Assembly: GCA_947283485.1 (NCBI GenBank)
Contig: CAMYOU010000009.1
Coordinates: forward strand, 1 to 47,077
Reading direction: 5' to 3'
Length of the DNA stretch: 47,077 nucleotides
Source: an uncultured Peptostreptococcaceae bacterium
GTDB lineage: Bacteria > Bacillota > Clostridia > Tissierellales > Peptoniphilaceae
The notes below the pieces were generated by a model. It saw only the letters and a list, made by a program, of their open reading frames with translations. It had not been told where the DNA came from and searched no databases. The position numbers were made by a program, and so were the translations under genes. Of this stretch, positions 8,899 through 16,139 are shown one piece after another. Positions within the stretch are counted from its first letter, which is position 1. Each line of letters starts with the position of its first letter.

Positions 8899-10114
8899 AG
8901 CCCATCACCTTTCTAACGCCTTTTAACGCCTCGATGAATTTCGCGACGTCGTCTTCCGTATTGTAGAACGCAAAACTTGCCCGGAGGCTCGCGTTAATGC
9001 CTTTGGCGCGGTGGAAAATCTGCGCACAGTGATGTCCCGAACGGACGGCAACGCCTGCCGCGTCGAGAATGGATGCGCCGTCGTGCGGATGCACGCCCTC
9101 GATATTGAAAGCGAGTACGGGAGAGCGTCTCGGATCGGGACTCGTGTAGGTCGTGATAAAGGGCATCTCGAGGACCGCGGTGTACGCCATGTCCATAAGA
9201 TGCGCTTCATACGCCGCGATTTCTTCAAATCCGATCGCGTCCAGGTATTCCCACGCCGCCTTGAGACTTGCCGCGCCGCCGACGTTCATCGTCCCCGCTT
9301 CAAAACGCATCGGAGCGGGCATAAACGTCGTGTGATCCTCGTAGACGTATTCGATCATCTCGCCGCCGTAGAGGAACGGACGCATGGCGTTTAGGTGTTC
9401 GCGCTTTCCGTAGAGGACACCGATCCCCATGGCGGAGAGCATCTTATGCCCCGAAAAGGTGTAGAAATCACAGTCGAGTGCCTTGACGTCGAGTTCGTGA
9501 TGGGGGGCATACTGCGCACCGTCGATCATGATCTTCGCCTCGGGCGCGTGTTTGCGAATCGCGGGAATGAGGCGTGCGATGTCCGGCATCGTCGCCGTGA
9601 CATTGCTTGCCGCCGTCATCGCGACGAGCTTGACATGCGAATCGAGTTTTGCCGTGACCGCTTCTTTCGTGATCGCGTAGTGCTCGTCAAAATCGACAAA
9701 ACGGAGTGTCGCCCCGGTGCGCTCGGCGAGTGCCTGCCACGGGACAAAATTGGAGTGATGCTCGAGTTTCGTCACGAGGATGACATCGCCGGGTTCGAAC
9801 GCCGGCTCGAGCGCGTACGCGACAAGATTGAAGCCCTCAGTCGCATTGCGCACGAAGACGATCTCGTCCTCGCGTGCCCCGAGCTTCGTCGCGATAAAAT
9901 TTCTCGCGCCTTCGTAGACTTCGGTCGCGCGTGCGGCGTAGCGATGTGCGCCGCGATGCGGATTACCGTTGGCGCGCGCATAATACGCGGTCAAGGCTTC
10001 GATCGCCTGACGCGGTTTCTGCGTGGTGGCGGCATTGTCGAGATAGCTGTAGTCATCTTCCGCAAGATAGGGAAAATCCTCGCGGATGATGTCGATGTCT
10101 TTTGCCGTTAACAT
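8888..10114 (-). CDS. sufS: Cysteine desulfurase SufS
   Basis: A 408-residue group II PLP-dependent cysteine desulfurase that converts cysteine to alanine and yields a persulfide for Fe-S assembly. The sequence shows the PLP-binding Lys at about 224 in TFSGHKM, His at about 119-120 in KLEHHSN, Asp in MIDGAQ (about 198), and the catalytic Cys at about 363 in VRSGHHCAQ. Its length matches the SufS/CsdA class. The start overlaps the end of sufD by 7 bases. It works with SufU and delivers sulfur to the SufBCD scaffold. Confidence 0.96.
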   Translation of the reverse strand: MLTAKDIDIIREDFPYLAEDDYSYLDNAATTQKPRQAIEALTAYYARANGNPHRGAHRYAARATEVYEGARNFIATKLGAREDEIVFVRNATEGFNLVAYALEPAFEPGDVILVTKLEHHSNFVPWQALAERTGATLRFVDFDEHYAITKEAVTAKLDSHVKLVAMTAASNVTATMPDIARLIPAIRKHAPEAKIMIDGAQYAPHHELDVKALDCDFYTFSGHKMLSAMGIGVLYGKREHLNAMRPFLYGGEMIEYVYEDHTTFMPAPMRFEAGTMNVGGAASLKAAWEYLDAIGFEEIAAYEAHLMDMAYTAVLEMPFITTYTSPDPRRSPVLAFNIEGVHPHDGASILDAAGVAVRSGHHCAQIFHRAKGINASLRASFAFYNTEDDVAKFIEALKGVRKVMGYGS

Positions 10115-11136
10115 GCGTTCCCCCTTGTAATGGCACGAATCCTCTCATAAACATTCTTGCGGATGTCTTCGTCCGGAATGCAGTCGATCGCGTGTGCAAA
10201 ACGCGAACCGAGGAGCAGTTCCGTCGCTTCGTCGTCGTCATAGCCGCGACTCTTGATATAGAAGATGAGGCTCTGATCGAGTTTGCCCGCGCTCGCGGCG
10301 TGATTGCCGACGACATTGTCCTCGTGCGCGAGAAGTGCCGGGATGGAGATGTTCTTGACATCGTCCGAGAGGAGCGTCACGATTTCGCTCTCGTCGCCGA
10401 CGCTCTCGGGCGAACCCTCGAGAAAATCGAGCGTCGATTTCATCGTCTTCTCGGCGCGATCCCTGAGGGCGCCATCAATCTTGATGTCGCTCGTCGTCTT
10501 CTTCGCACCGTGCTTGATGTGGTAGAGAAAATCATAGTCCGACGAAGCATGACCGAAGTACATGCCGCGCAGATCGAAGTTTGCCCCCTCGCCGTCGAGA
10601 TAGACTTTGAGATTGTCCATGGTCTTGCCGTCACTCAGTGTGAAGGGATGGATTTTCACATCCGCATTTTTCCCGAGGATGACGCCGATGGATTGGAGTG
10701 CTTCGGTCTTCTCGTCCTCGTCCGCGATGAGAACGAGCGTGAGTTTCGACCCCTCGCCCGCATGGACGCGCAGAACCGTCGAGCGGAATTTCTCCTCCTC
10801 GCCGTGACTTTTGTAATAAAACGTATACGAAGCCTCCGCGTACGGATCGATCACGATATCGTGCGTATCGTAGAGATGTTCGCCGTCGCCGTGGAGATAA
10901 TAGTTCATTTCCTTGCGGTTCTCGTCCTTCTTTGCATGGTGATAGCCGTAGACATTGCCGTGGTTTTCATTCCATGCGAGGACTTCGGGCGCGACGCCGT
11001 AAGGTTTCGGAAACGGAATGTCGCGTTTCTCGTCCGAATCGAACGGAACCTCCGCCGACGCCTTCGGCAGGACAAAATCCGTGCGATTGATGGTTTTCCC
11101 GTTAAAGGTTTTGAAATCCAAAGTATTGCCGTACAT
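10108..11136 (-). CDS. sufD: Fe-S scaffold subunit SufD
   Basis: A 342-residue SufB/SufD-family beta-helix protein. The conserved C-terminal block reads PALLAHEDNVVGNHAA followed by KLDQ and FYIKSRG, with the His residues expected at the SufB-SufD interface. It is shorter than SufB and lacks SufB's N-terminal extension, which identifies it as SufD. It forms the SufBC2D complex with the flanking genes. The gene lies 9 bases after sufB and overlaps sufS. Confidence 0.95.
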   Translation of the reverse strand: MYGNTLDFKTFNGKTINRTDFVLPKASAEVPFDSDEKRDIPFPKPYGVAPEVLAWNENHGNVYGYHHAKKDENRKEMNYYLHGDGEHLYDTHDIVIDPYAEASYTFYYKSHGEEEKFRSTVLRVHAGEGSKLTLVLIADEDEKTEALQSIGVILGKNADVKIHPFTLSDGKTMDNLKVYLDGEGANFDLRGMYFGHASSDYDFLYHIKHGAKKTTSDIKIDGALRDRAEKTMKSTLDFLEGSPESVGDESEIVTLLSDDVKNISIPALLAHEDNVVGNHAASAGKLDQSLIFYIKSRGYDDDEATELLLGSRFAHAIDCIPDEDIRKNVYERIRAITRGNAC

Positions 11137-11145
11137 ACGCCCCTC

Positions 11146-12561
11146 CTAACCGATCGAGCCTTCCAGCTCGAGACGAATGAGATTGTTCATCTCCACCGCG
11201 TATTCCATCGGCAGCTCTTTTGCGATCGGCTCCGCAAACCCGCGCACGACCATCGCACGCGCTTCGTCTTCGGGAATGCCGCGCGTCATGAGATAGAAGA
11301 TGACCTTGTCACTGATGCGTCCGATCTTCGCCTCGTGTCCGAGATCCACATGGGCATTCCGAATGTCCACGACGGGAATCGTATCCGAGCGCGACTCAGC
11401 ATCGAGCATGAGACTCTCGCAGGAGACCGTCGATTTGACATCGTGTGCGTTCTCGGCGACTTTTACGAGTCCGCGATAGACCGCGATGCCGCCCGATTTG
11501 GAAATCGACTTGGAATTGACGGTACTCTTCGTATGCGGTGCGGCATGGATCACCTGTGCGCCCGTGTCGATGTTCTGATCGCGACCGGCAAAACTGATCC
11601 CCGTATACTCGCTCACCGCGTTCTCACCCTTTAAGATCGAGCAGGGATAGAGCATGGATACGCGACTGCCGAACGAGCCGGAGACCCATTCGATCCGCGC
11701 GTCTTTCTCGACGATCGCGCGCTTGGTATTGAGATTGTACATATTGCGCGACCAGTTCTCGATCGTCGAATAGCGAAGCGTCGCCCCCTCTTTCACAAAG
11801 AGTTCGACCGCGCCCGCGTGAAGATTGAGTTCGTTGTATTTCGGCGCACTGCACCCCTCAATAAAGTGGCAGTATGCGCCCTCGTCCACGATGATGAGCG
11901 TGTGTTCAAACTGTCCCGCACCCGGTGCATTGAGTCTGAAATACGACTGCAGCGGGATGTCCACTTTGACCCCCTTGGGGACGTAGACAAAACTGCCGCC
12001 CGACCAGACGGCGTAGTGGAGTGCCGCATAGCGATGGAGATGCGGCGAAATGCAGGTGCCGAAATATTCCCGCACCACGTCCTCGTATTCGTGCATCCCC
12101 GTTTCAAAATCCGTATAGATGACGCCCTGATCGATGAGATGTTGTTGGAGATTGTGATAGACGACCTCGCTGTCAAACTGTGCGCCGACTCCCGAGAGAA
12201 AGGCGTTCTTCTCCGCCTCGGGAATGCCGAGCTTGTCGAATGTCTCACGGATCTCGTCCGGGACATTGCGCCAATCGTCCGTCATATCCGTATCGGGACG
12301 GATATACGTCGTCACGAGATCGAGATCGACCTCGCTGAGATCCGGACCCCATTCGGGATTTTTCTTGGTATCAAAAATCTTTAATGCTTCGAGCCGTTTC
12401 TCGAGCATCCAAGCGGGCTCGTTCTTCTCGGCACTGATGGCGCGTACGATCTCTTCGTTGAGACCTTTCTCGGTCTTGGAGCGCACCGCGACGACATTCT
12501 TGATGTCATAGATGCCGCGATCCATCTCCTCGACTCTCGTTTTTTTTCTGGAACTCGTCAC
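11146..12561 (-). CDS. sufB: Fe-S scaffold subunit SufB
   Basis: A 471-residue SufB, the main Fe-S building site of the SufBC2D complex. Recognisable blocks are YVPKGVKVDIPLQSYFR, EGCSAP, the KSTVSCESLM segment with a conserved Cys, and the C-terminus ARAMVVRGFAEPIAKELPM. The start is probably a GTG at 12561, placed 2 bases after the sufC stop with GAAGCGAGG upstream; an in-frame ATG 12 codons later lacks a spaced ribosome site. Gene order C-B-D-S-U resembles other Bacillota suf operons, though B. subtilis has sufB last. Confidence 0.96.
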   Translation of the reverse strand: MTSSRKKTRVEEMDRGIYDIKNVVAVRSKTEKGLNEEIVRAISAEKNEPAWMLEKRLEALKIFDTKKNPEWGPDLSEVDLDLVTTYIRPDTDMTDDWRNVPDEIRETFDKLGIPEAEKNAFLSGVGAQFDSEVVYHNLQQHLIDQGVIYTDFETGMHEYEDVVREYFGTCISPHLHRYAALHYAVWSGGSFVYVPKGVKVDIPLQSYFRLNAPGAGQFEHTLIIVDEGAYCHFIEGCSAPKYNELNLHAGAVELFVKEGATLRYSTIENWSRNMYNLNTKRAIVEKDARIEWVSGSFGSRVSMLYPCSILKGENAVSEYTGISFAGRDQNIDTGAQVIHAAPHTKSTVNSKSISKSGGIAVYRGLVKVAENAHDVKSTVSCESLMLDAESRSDTIPVVDIRNAHVDLGHEAKIGRISDKVIFYLMTRGIPEDEARAMVVRGFAEPIAKELPMEYAVEMNNLIRLELEGSIG

Positions 12562-12563
12562 GA

Positions 12564-13316
12564 CTATGCCTCGCTTCCCAGTGCCGCAAAACCGTGCTCC
12601 TCGATCACATCGACGAGCTCGCCGCCGCCCTCTTTCACGATCTTGCCGTTCATGATGACATGGACATAATCCGGCTCGATCGATTTTAAGAGTTCGCGGT
12701 GGTGCGTGATGATGAGAACCGCATTGTCTTCATTTAGGAATCTGCGAATGCCCTCGGAGACGACGCGCGTTGCGTCGACGTCAAGACCCGAGTCCGTCTC
12801 GTCGAGAATCGCGAGTTTGGGATTGAGCATGAGCATCTGGAGAATCTCGTTCTTCTTCATCTCGCCGCCCGAGAACCCCTCGTTGAGATAGCGATCCGCG
12901 TATTCGTGTTTCATCGAGAGCATATCCATCTGGCTCTTGAGTTCCTTGCGGAATTTTAAGATCGGGATGTTCTTCCCCTCGCGATGCGATTTCGCCGTGC
13001 GGATAAAATTGTCCACCGTGACGCCCGAGACCTCCATCGGCGTCTGGAACGAGAGAAAGAGCCCCGCACGAGCGCGTTTGTCCGTCGAGAGCGGCAGAAG
13101 ATCTTCGCCCTCAAAGGTCATCGTTCCCGCGGTGACTTGATATTCGGGATTTCCCATCAGGACATTGGCAAACGTCGATTTCCCCGAGCCGTTCGGTCCC
13201 ATGAGGACATGGACTTCCCCTGCGCGAATCGTAAAATCCACGCCCTTTAAGATTTCTTTCCCCTCTTGCTCCGTCGATGCGCGGAGTCCCTCTACGTGTA
13301 AAAGTTCTTTTTTCAT
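12564..13316 (-). CDS. sufC: Fe-S assembly ATPase SufC
   Basis: A 250-residue ABC-type ATPase without membrane segments, which drives the SufBCD scaffold. Walker A is GPNGSGKST (about 40-48), the signature is FSGGEMKKNE, and Walker B runs LAILDETDSGLD. The SGGE-M-KK-E signature is specific to SufC. I placed the start at the ATG at 13316 because AGGAGG lies six bases upstream; an in-frame TTG at 13349 would put that ribosome site inside the coding region. It is the first gene of the suf operon. Confidence 0.96.
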   Translation of the reverse strand: MKKELLHVEGLRASTEQEGKEILKGVDFTIRAGEVHVLMGPNGSGKSTFANVLMGNPEYQVTAGTMTFEGEDLLPLSTDKRARAGLFLSFQTPMEVSGVTVDNFIRTAKSHREGKNIPILKFRKELKSQMDMLSMKHEYADRYLNEGFSGGEMKKNEILQMLMLNPKLAILDETDSGLDVDATRVVSEGIRRFLNEDNAVLIITHHRELLKSIEPDYVHVIMNGKIVKEGGGELVDVIEEHGFAALGSEA

Positions 13317-13362
13317 ACCATACCTCCTATATCCGATTGAATTACTCAAGATTCATACGCCC

Positions 13363-13391
13363 ATTATACAACAAAATTCTAAAGAATACTA
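13363..13391 (-). promoter_or_regulatory. Probable suf operon promoter with internal palindrome
   Basis: Minus-strand TATAAT (13363-13368) about 45 bases before sufC. The -35 (TAGTAT, 13386-13391) is poor, which suits an activated or regulated promoter. A 12-base palindrome ATTCT-TT-AGAAT (13376-13387) lies in the spacer and could be an operator; its regulator is unknown. Confidence 0.5.
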
Positions 13392-13472
13392 TTTTACTCG
13401 GATATATTTTTGGAATTTCCCTCCATCACGTTTTTTTGCGTGCTCTCGCCGCCCTCTGCACCCCCTCCCAAC

Positions 13473-13499
13473 AAAAAAAGAGCCGCCTTGTCGCGACTC
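13473..13499 (-). terminator. Intrinsic terminator (distal) after the DtxR operon
   Basis: Minus-strand GAGTCGC, loop GACAAG, GCGGCTC (7 bp with one G-U), then seven T. It stands in tandem with the hairpin at 13530-13557. Confidence 0.75.
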
Positions 13500-13529
13500 C
13501 GTTTCTATATACATTGAGGTCAAGCAGTG

Positions 13530-13557
13530 AAAAACGCCTAAGCATTCATTCAGACGC
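13530..13557 (-). terminator. Intrinsic terminator (proximal) after the DtxR operon
   Basis: Minus-strand stem CGTCTGA / TTAGGCG with G-U pairs, followed by TTTTT, a few bases after the stop of the 74-residue gene. It is weaker than the distal one. Confidence 0.5.
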
Positions 13558-13560
13558 TTT

Positions 13561-13785
13561 TTAGGACTCGGTTGTTTTGTTCATTTTGTCATCTTCTAAT
13601 ATTTTAATATCTTTAATATCGGATTGCGATGCGGCTAAACTTCCGGGGAAGAATAGCATGGCTTCTTCGTCATCGACCTCTTTTCGCACGAATCTTTCGC
13701 AGTAGCGCGTCACTTTCTTGCCGCTGACATACGTGATTTCAATCGTTTTGCCTAAACAAGACTCCATCTCTTTTTCAGATATCAC
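13561..13785 (-). CDS. Small conserved-looking protein, partner of the DtxR regulator
   Basis: A 74-residue protein that I do not recognise. It begins at a GTG (13785) with AGGGG six bases upstream, 14 bases after the stop of the DtxR-family regulator, and is followed by tandem terminators, so it is the second gene of a two-gene unit. Residues about 11-60 (GKTIEITYVSGKKVTRY, then a Phe-Phe-Pro-Gly turn and DIKDIKIL) suggest a small all-beta fold with alternating hydrophobic residues, reminiscent of Sm-like folds; this is speculation. There is no signal peptide or membrane segment. Two cysteines (about 10 and 29) are present. An ATG at 13767 is an alternative start. Confidence 0.65.
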   Translation of the reverse strand: MISEKEMESCLGKTIEITYVSGKKVTRYCERFVRKEVDDEEAMLFFPGSLAASQSDIKDIKILEDDKMNKTTES

Positions 13786-13799
13786 CGTAACCCCTACTT

Positions 13800-14186
13800 T
13801 TATGCTTCTTTTTCATCCTCTTCTTTGCGGATCGCTTTGTACCGCTCCCGGATGATGTCGAATGTCTCATCGCTGATGACATGTTCCATCGCACAGGCGT
13901 CCGCGTCCGCAATCGCCTTGGGTACGCCCATCTCTCGTAGAAGATAGGAAAGCACCACATGACGTTCGTAGATTTTTTTGGCGACGGCAAGACCGCTCTT
14001 CATAAGATGAATGCCGTTGCCGTCGTCCACACGCACCATACCCATCTCCCGTAATTTATCGATTGCGCGACTGACGCTCGGTTTCGAGAAATTCATCTCG
14101 CGCGCAATATCCACCGACCGCACCGTTCCCTGCCTTTTTGCGAGAATGAGGATCGTCTCAAGATACATTTCCAAAGATTCCGTCAT
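13800..14186 (-). CDS. DtxR/MntR-family metal-dependent repressor, iron-type ligands
   Basis: A 128-residue regulator with an N-terminal winged helix (about 1-65, helix SKPSVSRAIDKL) and a metal-binding dimerisation domain (about 66-125), without the SH3-like third domain. Aligned by eye to B. subtilis MntR, the ligand positions read Met7, His76, Cys98, Glu101 and His102. MntR has Asp8 and Glu99 where this protein has Met and Cys, while DtxR has Met10 and Cys102 there. The site therefore looks like an iron sensor rather than a manganese sensor (inference from family knowledge). AGGAGG lies eight bases before the ATG. It probably represses itself through the operator at 14204-14225. Confidence 0.9.
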   Translation of the reverse strand: MTESLEMYLETILILAKRQGTVRSVDIAREMNFSKPSVSRAIDKLREMGMVRVDDGNGIHLMKSGLAVAKKIYERHVVLSYLLREMGVPKAIADADACAMEHVISDETFDIIRERYKAIRKEEDEKEA

Positions 14187-14203
14187 CGTACCGTCCTCCT
14201 GTT

Positions 14204-14225
14204 TTAGTTAGCCATAGCTAATTAA
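14204..14225 (-). promoter_or_regulatory. Palindromic operator of the DtxR-family regulator
   Basis: On the plus strand TTAGTTAGC, spacer CATA, then GCTAATTAA: 9-base arms that match at 8 of 9 positions. It resembles the TTAGGTTAGC half of the DtxR/IdeR box. It lies just downstream of the -10 at 14230-14235, over the transcription start, so binding would block transcription. Confidence 0.75.
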
Positions 14226-14229
14226 TCTC

Positions 14230-14258
14230 AGTATACACGACTTCCTCTCGGAATGCAA
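14230..14258 (-). promoter_or_regulatory. Promoter of the DtxR-family regulator
   Basis: Minus-strand TTGCAT (14253-14258), a 17-base spacer and TATACT (14230-14235), about 45 bases before the start codon and touching the operator. Confidence 0.7.
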
Positions 14259-14304
14259 GGAGCGTCCATGCCGCACTCGTGCCGGTCATGCCGAGCCTGC
14301 CTGC

Positions 14305-14328
14305 AAAAAAGCGACCTTACGGCCGCTT
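14305..14328 (-). terminator. Intrinsic terminator of the ATP-cone gene
   Basis: Minus-strand AAGCGGCC, loop GTAA, GGTCGCTT (one G-U), followed by six T; it overlaps the last codons and stop region of the ATP-cone gene. Confidence 0.75.
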
Positions 14329-14703
14329 CCTGCGAAACGAGGCATAGACTTCCCCGATCTCGGGTGCTTCCTCTTCGAGTGTCTCGAGTACATAGACGCG
14401 AACCAGTTCGCTCGGGATGAATTTGCGCTCGCCGATTTTGCGCTCCACCGTGCGCACCACCCGTTCGAGATCGCCCTGCGGCATGGGTTTTTTCGCCTCG
14501 TCGCTCGCCCGCGCAATGGAGAGCGCGAGCTTGTCCCCGTCAAAAGGTTCGACCGTGCCGTCGCGTTTTTCCACGACGCGCCCGTCTCTCTTTTCATAGA
14601 CGTGACAAAGGGCGAGTTCTGCGATCTCACGCGCGTCCTTCTCCGGGCACTCGCACGTCTCGAGATACGCGGAGAGTGCGTGGATGATTTCTTCTCGATT
14701 CAT
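14317..14703 (-). CDS. Stand-alone ATP-cone domain protein
   Basis: A 128-residue protein whose centre matches the ATP-cone domain of NrdR and ribonucleotide reductases: VVEKRDGTVEPFDGDKL (about 43-59), then SIARA, and a C-terminal EVYASFRRKRP-like end. An N-terminal helical stretch of about 40 residues replaces the NrdR zinc ribbon; only a single CEC pair is present, so zinc binding as in NrdR is unlikely. An AAGGAGG ribosome site supports the ATG at 14703. It is monocistronic and divergent from the racemase gene. It may bind ATP/dATP as a nucleotide sensor, but no partner is near. Confidence 0.8.
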   Translation of the reverse strand: MNREEIIHALSAYLETCECPEKDAREIAELALCHVYEKRDGRVVEKRDGTVEPFDGDKLALSIARASDEAKKPMPQGDLERVVRTVERKIGERKFIPSELVRVYVLETLEEEAPEIGEVYASFRRKRP

Positions 14704-14738
14704 AAAATCGCCTCCTTGTTCCTTAGATACCCCAAGCG

Positions 14739-14747
14739 TGATAAACT
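14739..14747 (+). promoter_or_regulatory. Extended -10 promoter of the racemase gene
   Basis: TGATAAACT fits TGnTAAACT (extended -10), about 23 bases before the start codon. No clear -35 is visible. Confidence 0.4.
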
Positions 14748-14769
14748 GTACCCATAAGGAGGGATGAGC

Positions 14770-15924
14770 ATGCTTGAGCGACTCAAAATTTTGGATTTTA
14801 CCACCCTTTTACCCGGACCTTTCGCGACTCTCTACCTCGCGGACATGGGTGCCGAAGTCTTACGCATCACCGCCCCCGATCGCGTCGATCTCGTAAGCGA
14901 ACTCGAACCGAAGATCGAAGGCACGGGCGCCGCCGAATGCTATCTTGGCCGCAACAAACGCACCATGACTCTCGATCTCAAGACCGAGGAAGGCGTCGCC
15001 ATCGTCGAAAAACTCATCGCGGACAAAGGCTATGACATCGTGATCGAACAGTTTCGCCCCGGCGTGATGGAGAAACTCGGACTCTCGTACGACACGCTCT
15101 CGGAGATTTGCCCGAATCTCATCTATCTTTCGCTCACCGGCTACGGCGCGACCGGACCCGACCGCCTCCGCGCGGGACACGACATTGGCTATCTTGCAAG
15201 AGCCGGACTCTATGCCCACAGCGGACGCGCGGACTCCATCCCGACCCCGCTCGGCACGCAGATCGCCGACCTCTCGGGCTCCCTCAATGCCGTCATCGCC
15301 ATTCTCGCCGCCGTCGAGAAACGCAACGCGGGACACGGCGGATCCTATATCGACCTCTCGATGTTCGACTGCGCACTTCCCTGGAATTCGCTCGATTCGT
15401 ACACGCATCTTGCAGGCGGCAAAACCCCCGCCCCCGAGAAAGGCATGCTCAATGGAGGCACGCTCTACGATCTCTACGAGACCAAAGACGGCAAAACCCT
15501 CGCCATGGGCGCGCTCGAACCGAAATTTTTTGCGAATTTCGCGAACCTCATCGGCAAAGGCACCTGGGCCGAAGACGGAGCTGCCGCCACGGAACACAAA
15601 GAGGAACTCCGTGCAATCATAAAGACCCGCACCGCCGACGAATGGAAACGCCTCTTCGCCGTCGCCGACACCTGTGTCGAAGTCGCGCAGACCGTCGAAG
15701 AAGTCGCGGAAGATCCCCAAACGATCGCGCGCGGGATGATCGTCGACGTCCCCGTCGGAGAAACGAGCGTAAGGCAATGGGCACACCCCATCCTCGTGGA
15801 CGGCGAACGACCCCGTGTGCGCCGCGTCGGTAAAAAAGCCGGCACCGACACCCCCTATGTCCTCGCCGAGCTCGGCTACACCGACGAAGAAATCGGCTAT
15901 CTCGTCGAAGACGGCATCGTCTGA
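14770..15924 (+). CDS. CaiB/BaiF family III protein (alpha-methylacyl-CoA racemase-like)
   Basis: A 384-residue class III CoA-transferase-fold protein. The N-terminus (LKILDFTTLLPGPFATLYLADMG, positions about 5-27) and the NKRTMTLDLK block are typical. His137 in RAGHDIGYLARAG and Asp167 in QIADLSGS match the His/Asp pair of alpha-methylacyl-CoA racemases; true CoA-transferases have only the Asp. I chose the ATG at 14770, seven bases after AAGGAGG; an ATG at 14764 sits too close. The role may be epimerising 2-methylacyl-CoA thioesters, or CoA transfer. No beta-oxidation genes are adjacent; the 2-enoate-reductase-like gene at 30740 is far away. Confidence 0.88.
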   Translation: MLERLKILDFTTLLPGPFATLYLADMGAEVLRITAPDRVDLVSELEPKIEGTGAAECYLGRNKRTMTLDLKTEEGVAIVEKLIADKGYDIVIEQFRPGVMEKLGLSYDTLSEICPNLIYLSLTGYGATGPDRLRAGHDIGYLARAGLYAHSGRADSIPTPLGTQIADLSGSLNAVIAILAAVEKRNAGHGGSYIDLSMFDCALPWNSLDSYTHLAGGKTPAPEKGMLNGGTLYDLYETKDGKTLAMGALEPKFFANFANLIGKGTWAEDGAAATEHKEELRAIIKTRTADEWKRLFAVADTCVEVAQTVEEVAEDPQTIARGMIVDVPVGETSVRQWAHPILVDGERPRVRRVGKKAGTDTPYVLAELGYTDEEIGYLVEDGIV

Positions 15925-15946
15925 ACAAAAAACACGTATGAATACA

Positions 15947-15978
15947 AAAAACTCGAGGAAATCCTCCTCGAGTTTTTG
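15947..15978. terminator. Bidirectional terminator between convergent genes
   Basis: ACTCGAGGA, loop AATCC, TCCTCGAGT (15951-15973), A-run on the left and T-run on the right. It serves the racemase gene and the leftward surface-protein gene. The same hairpin recurs at 17940-17962 and a variant at 20703-20724. Confidence 0.85.
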
Positions 15979-16139
15979 TTTTGGTTTCGATTCGTTTGTG
16001 CGATTATCTGCCGACACCGGCTTTCGGAATGGCGGGGATGACACGTTTCGTGCTTGCGAGAATCTTTGCGATTTCTTCCGCGTTCAAAGCACTGCCTCTC
16101 GGCGTCTTGATCTTGGCATCGACGCTCGGTGCGGAGGGT
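15951..16139 (-). repeat. C-terminal module and terminator direct repeat, copy 1
   Basis: The coding region of the last about 40 residues, the stop codon, the following TCGCACAAACGAA and the CTCGAGG terminator are repeated with few changes at 17940-18123. Confidence 0.85.

Noticed and set aside
10102..11634. Long plus-strand open frame opposite sufD and sufB
   Set aside because: It is an antisense shadow caused by GC-rich codon use; the minus-strand proteins are clear SufD and SufB, and the plus frame has no family-like motifs.
14860..16044. Minus-strand open frame opposite the CaiB-type gene
   Set aside because: Composition is low-complexity Gly/Phe/Asp-rich as expected for an antisense frame, and the plus-strand gene has catalytic motifs and a ribosome site.
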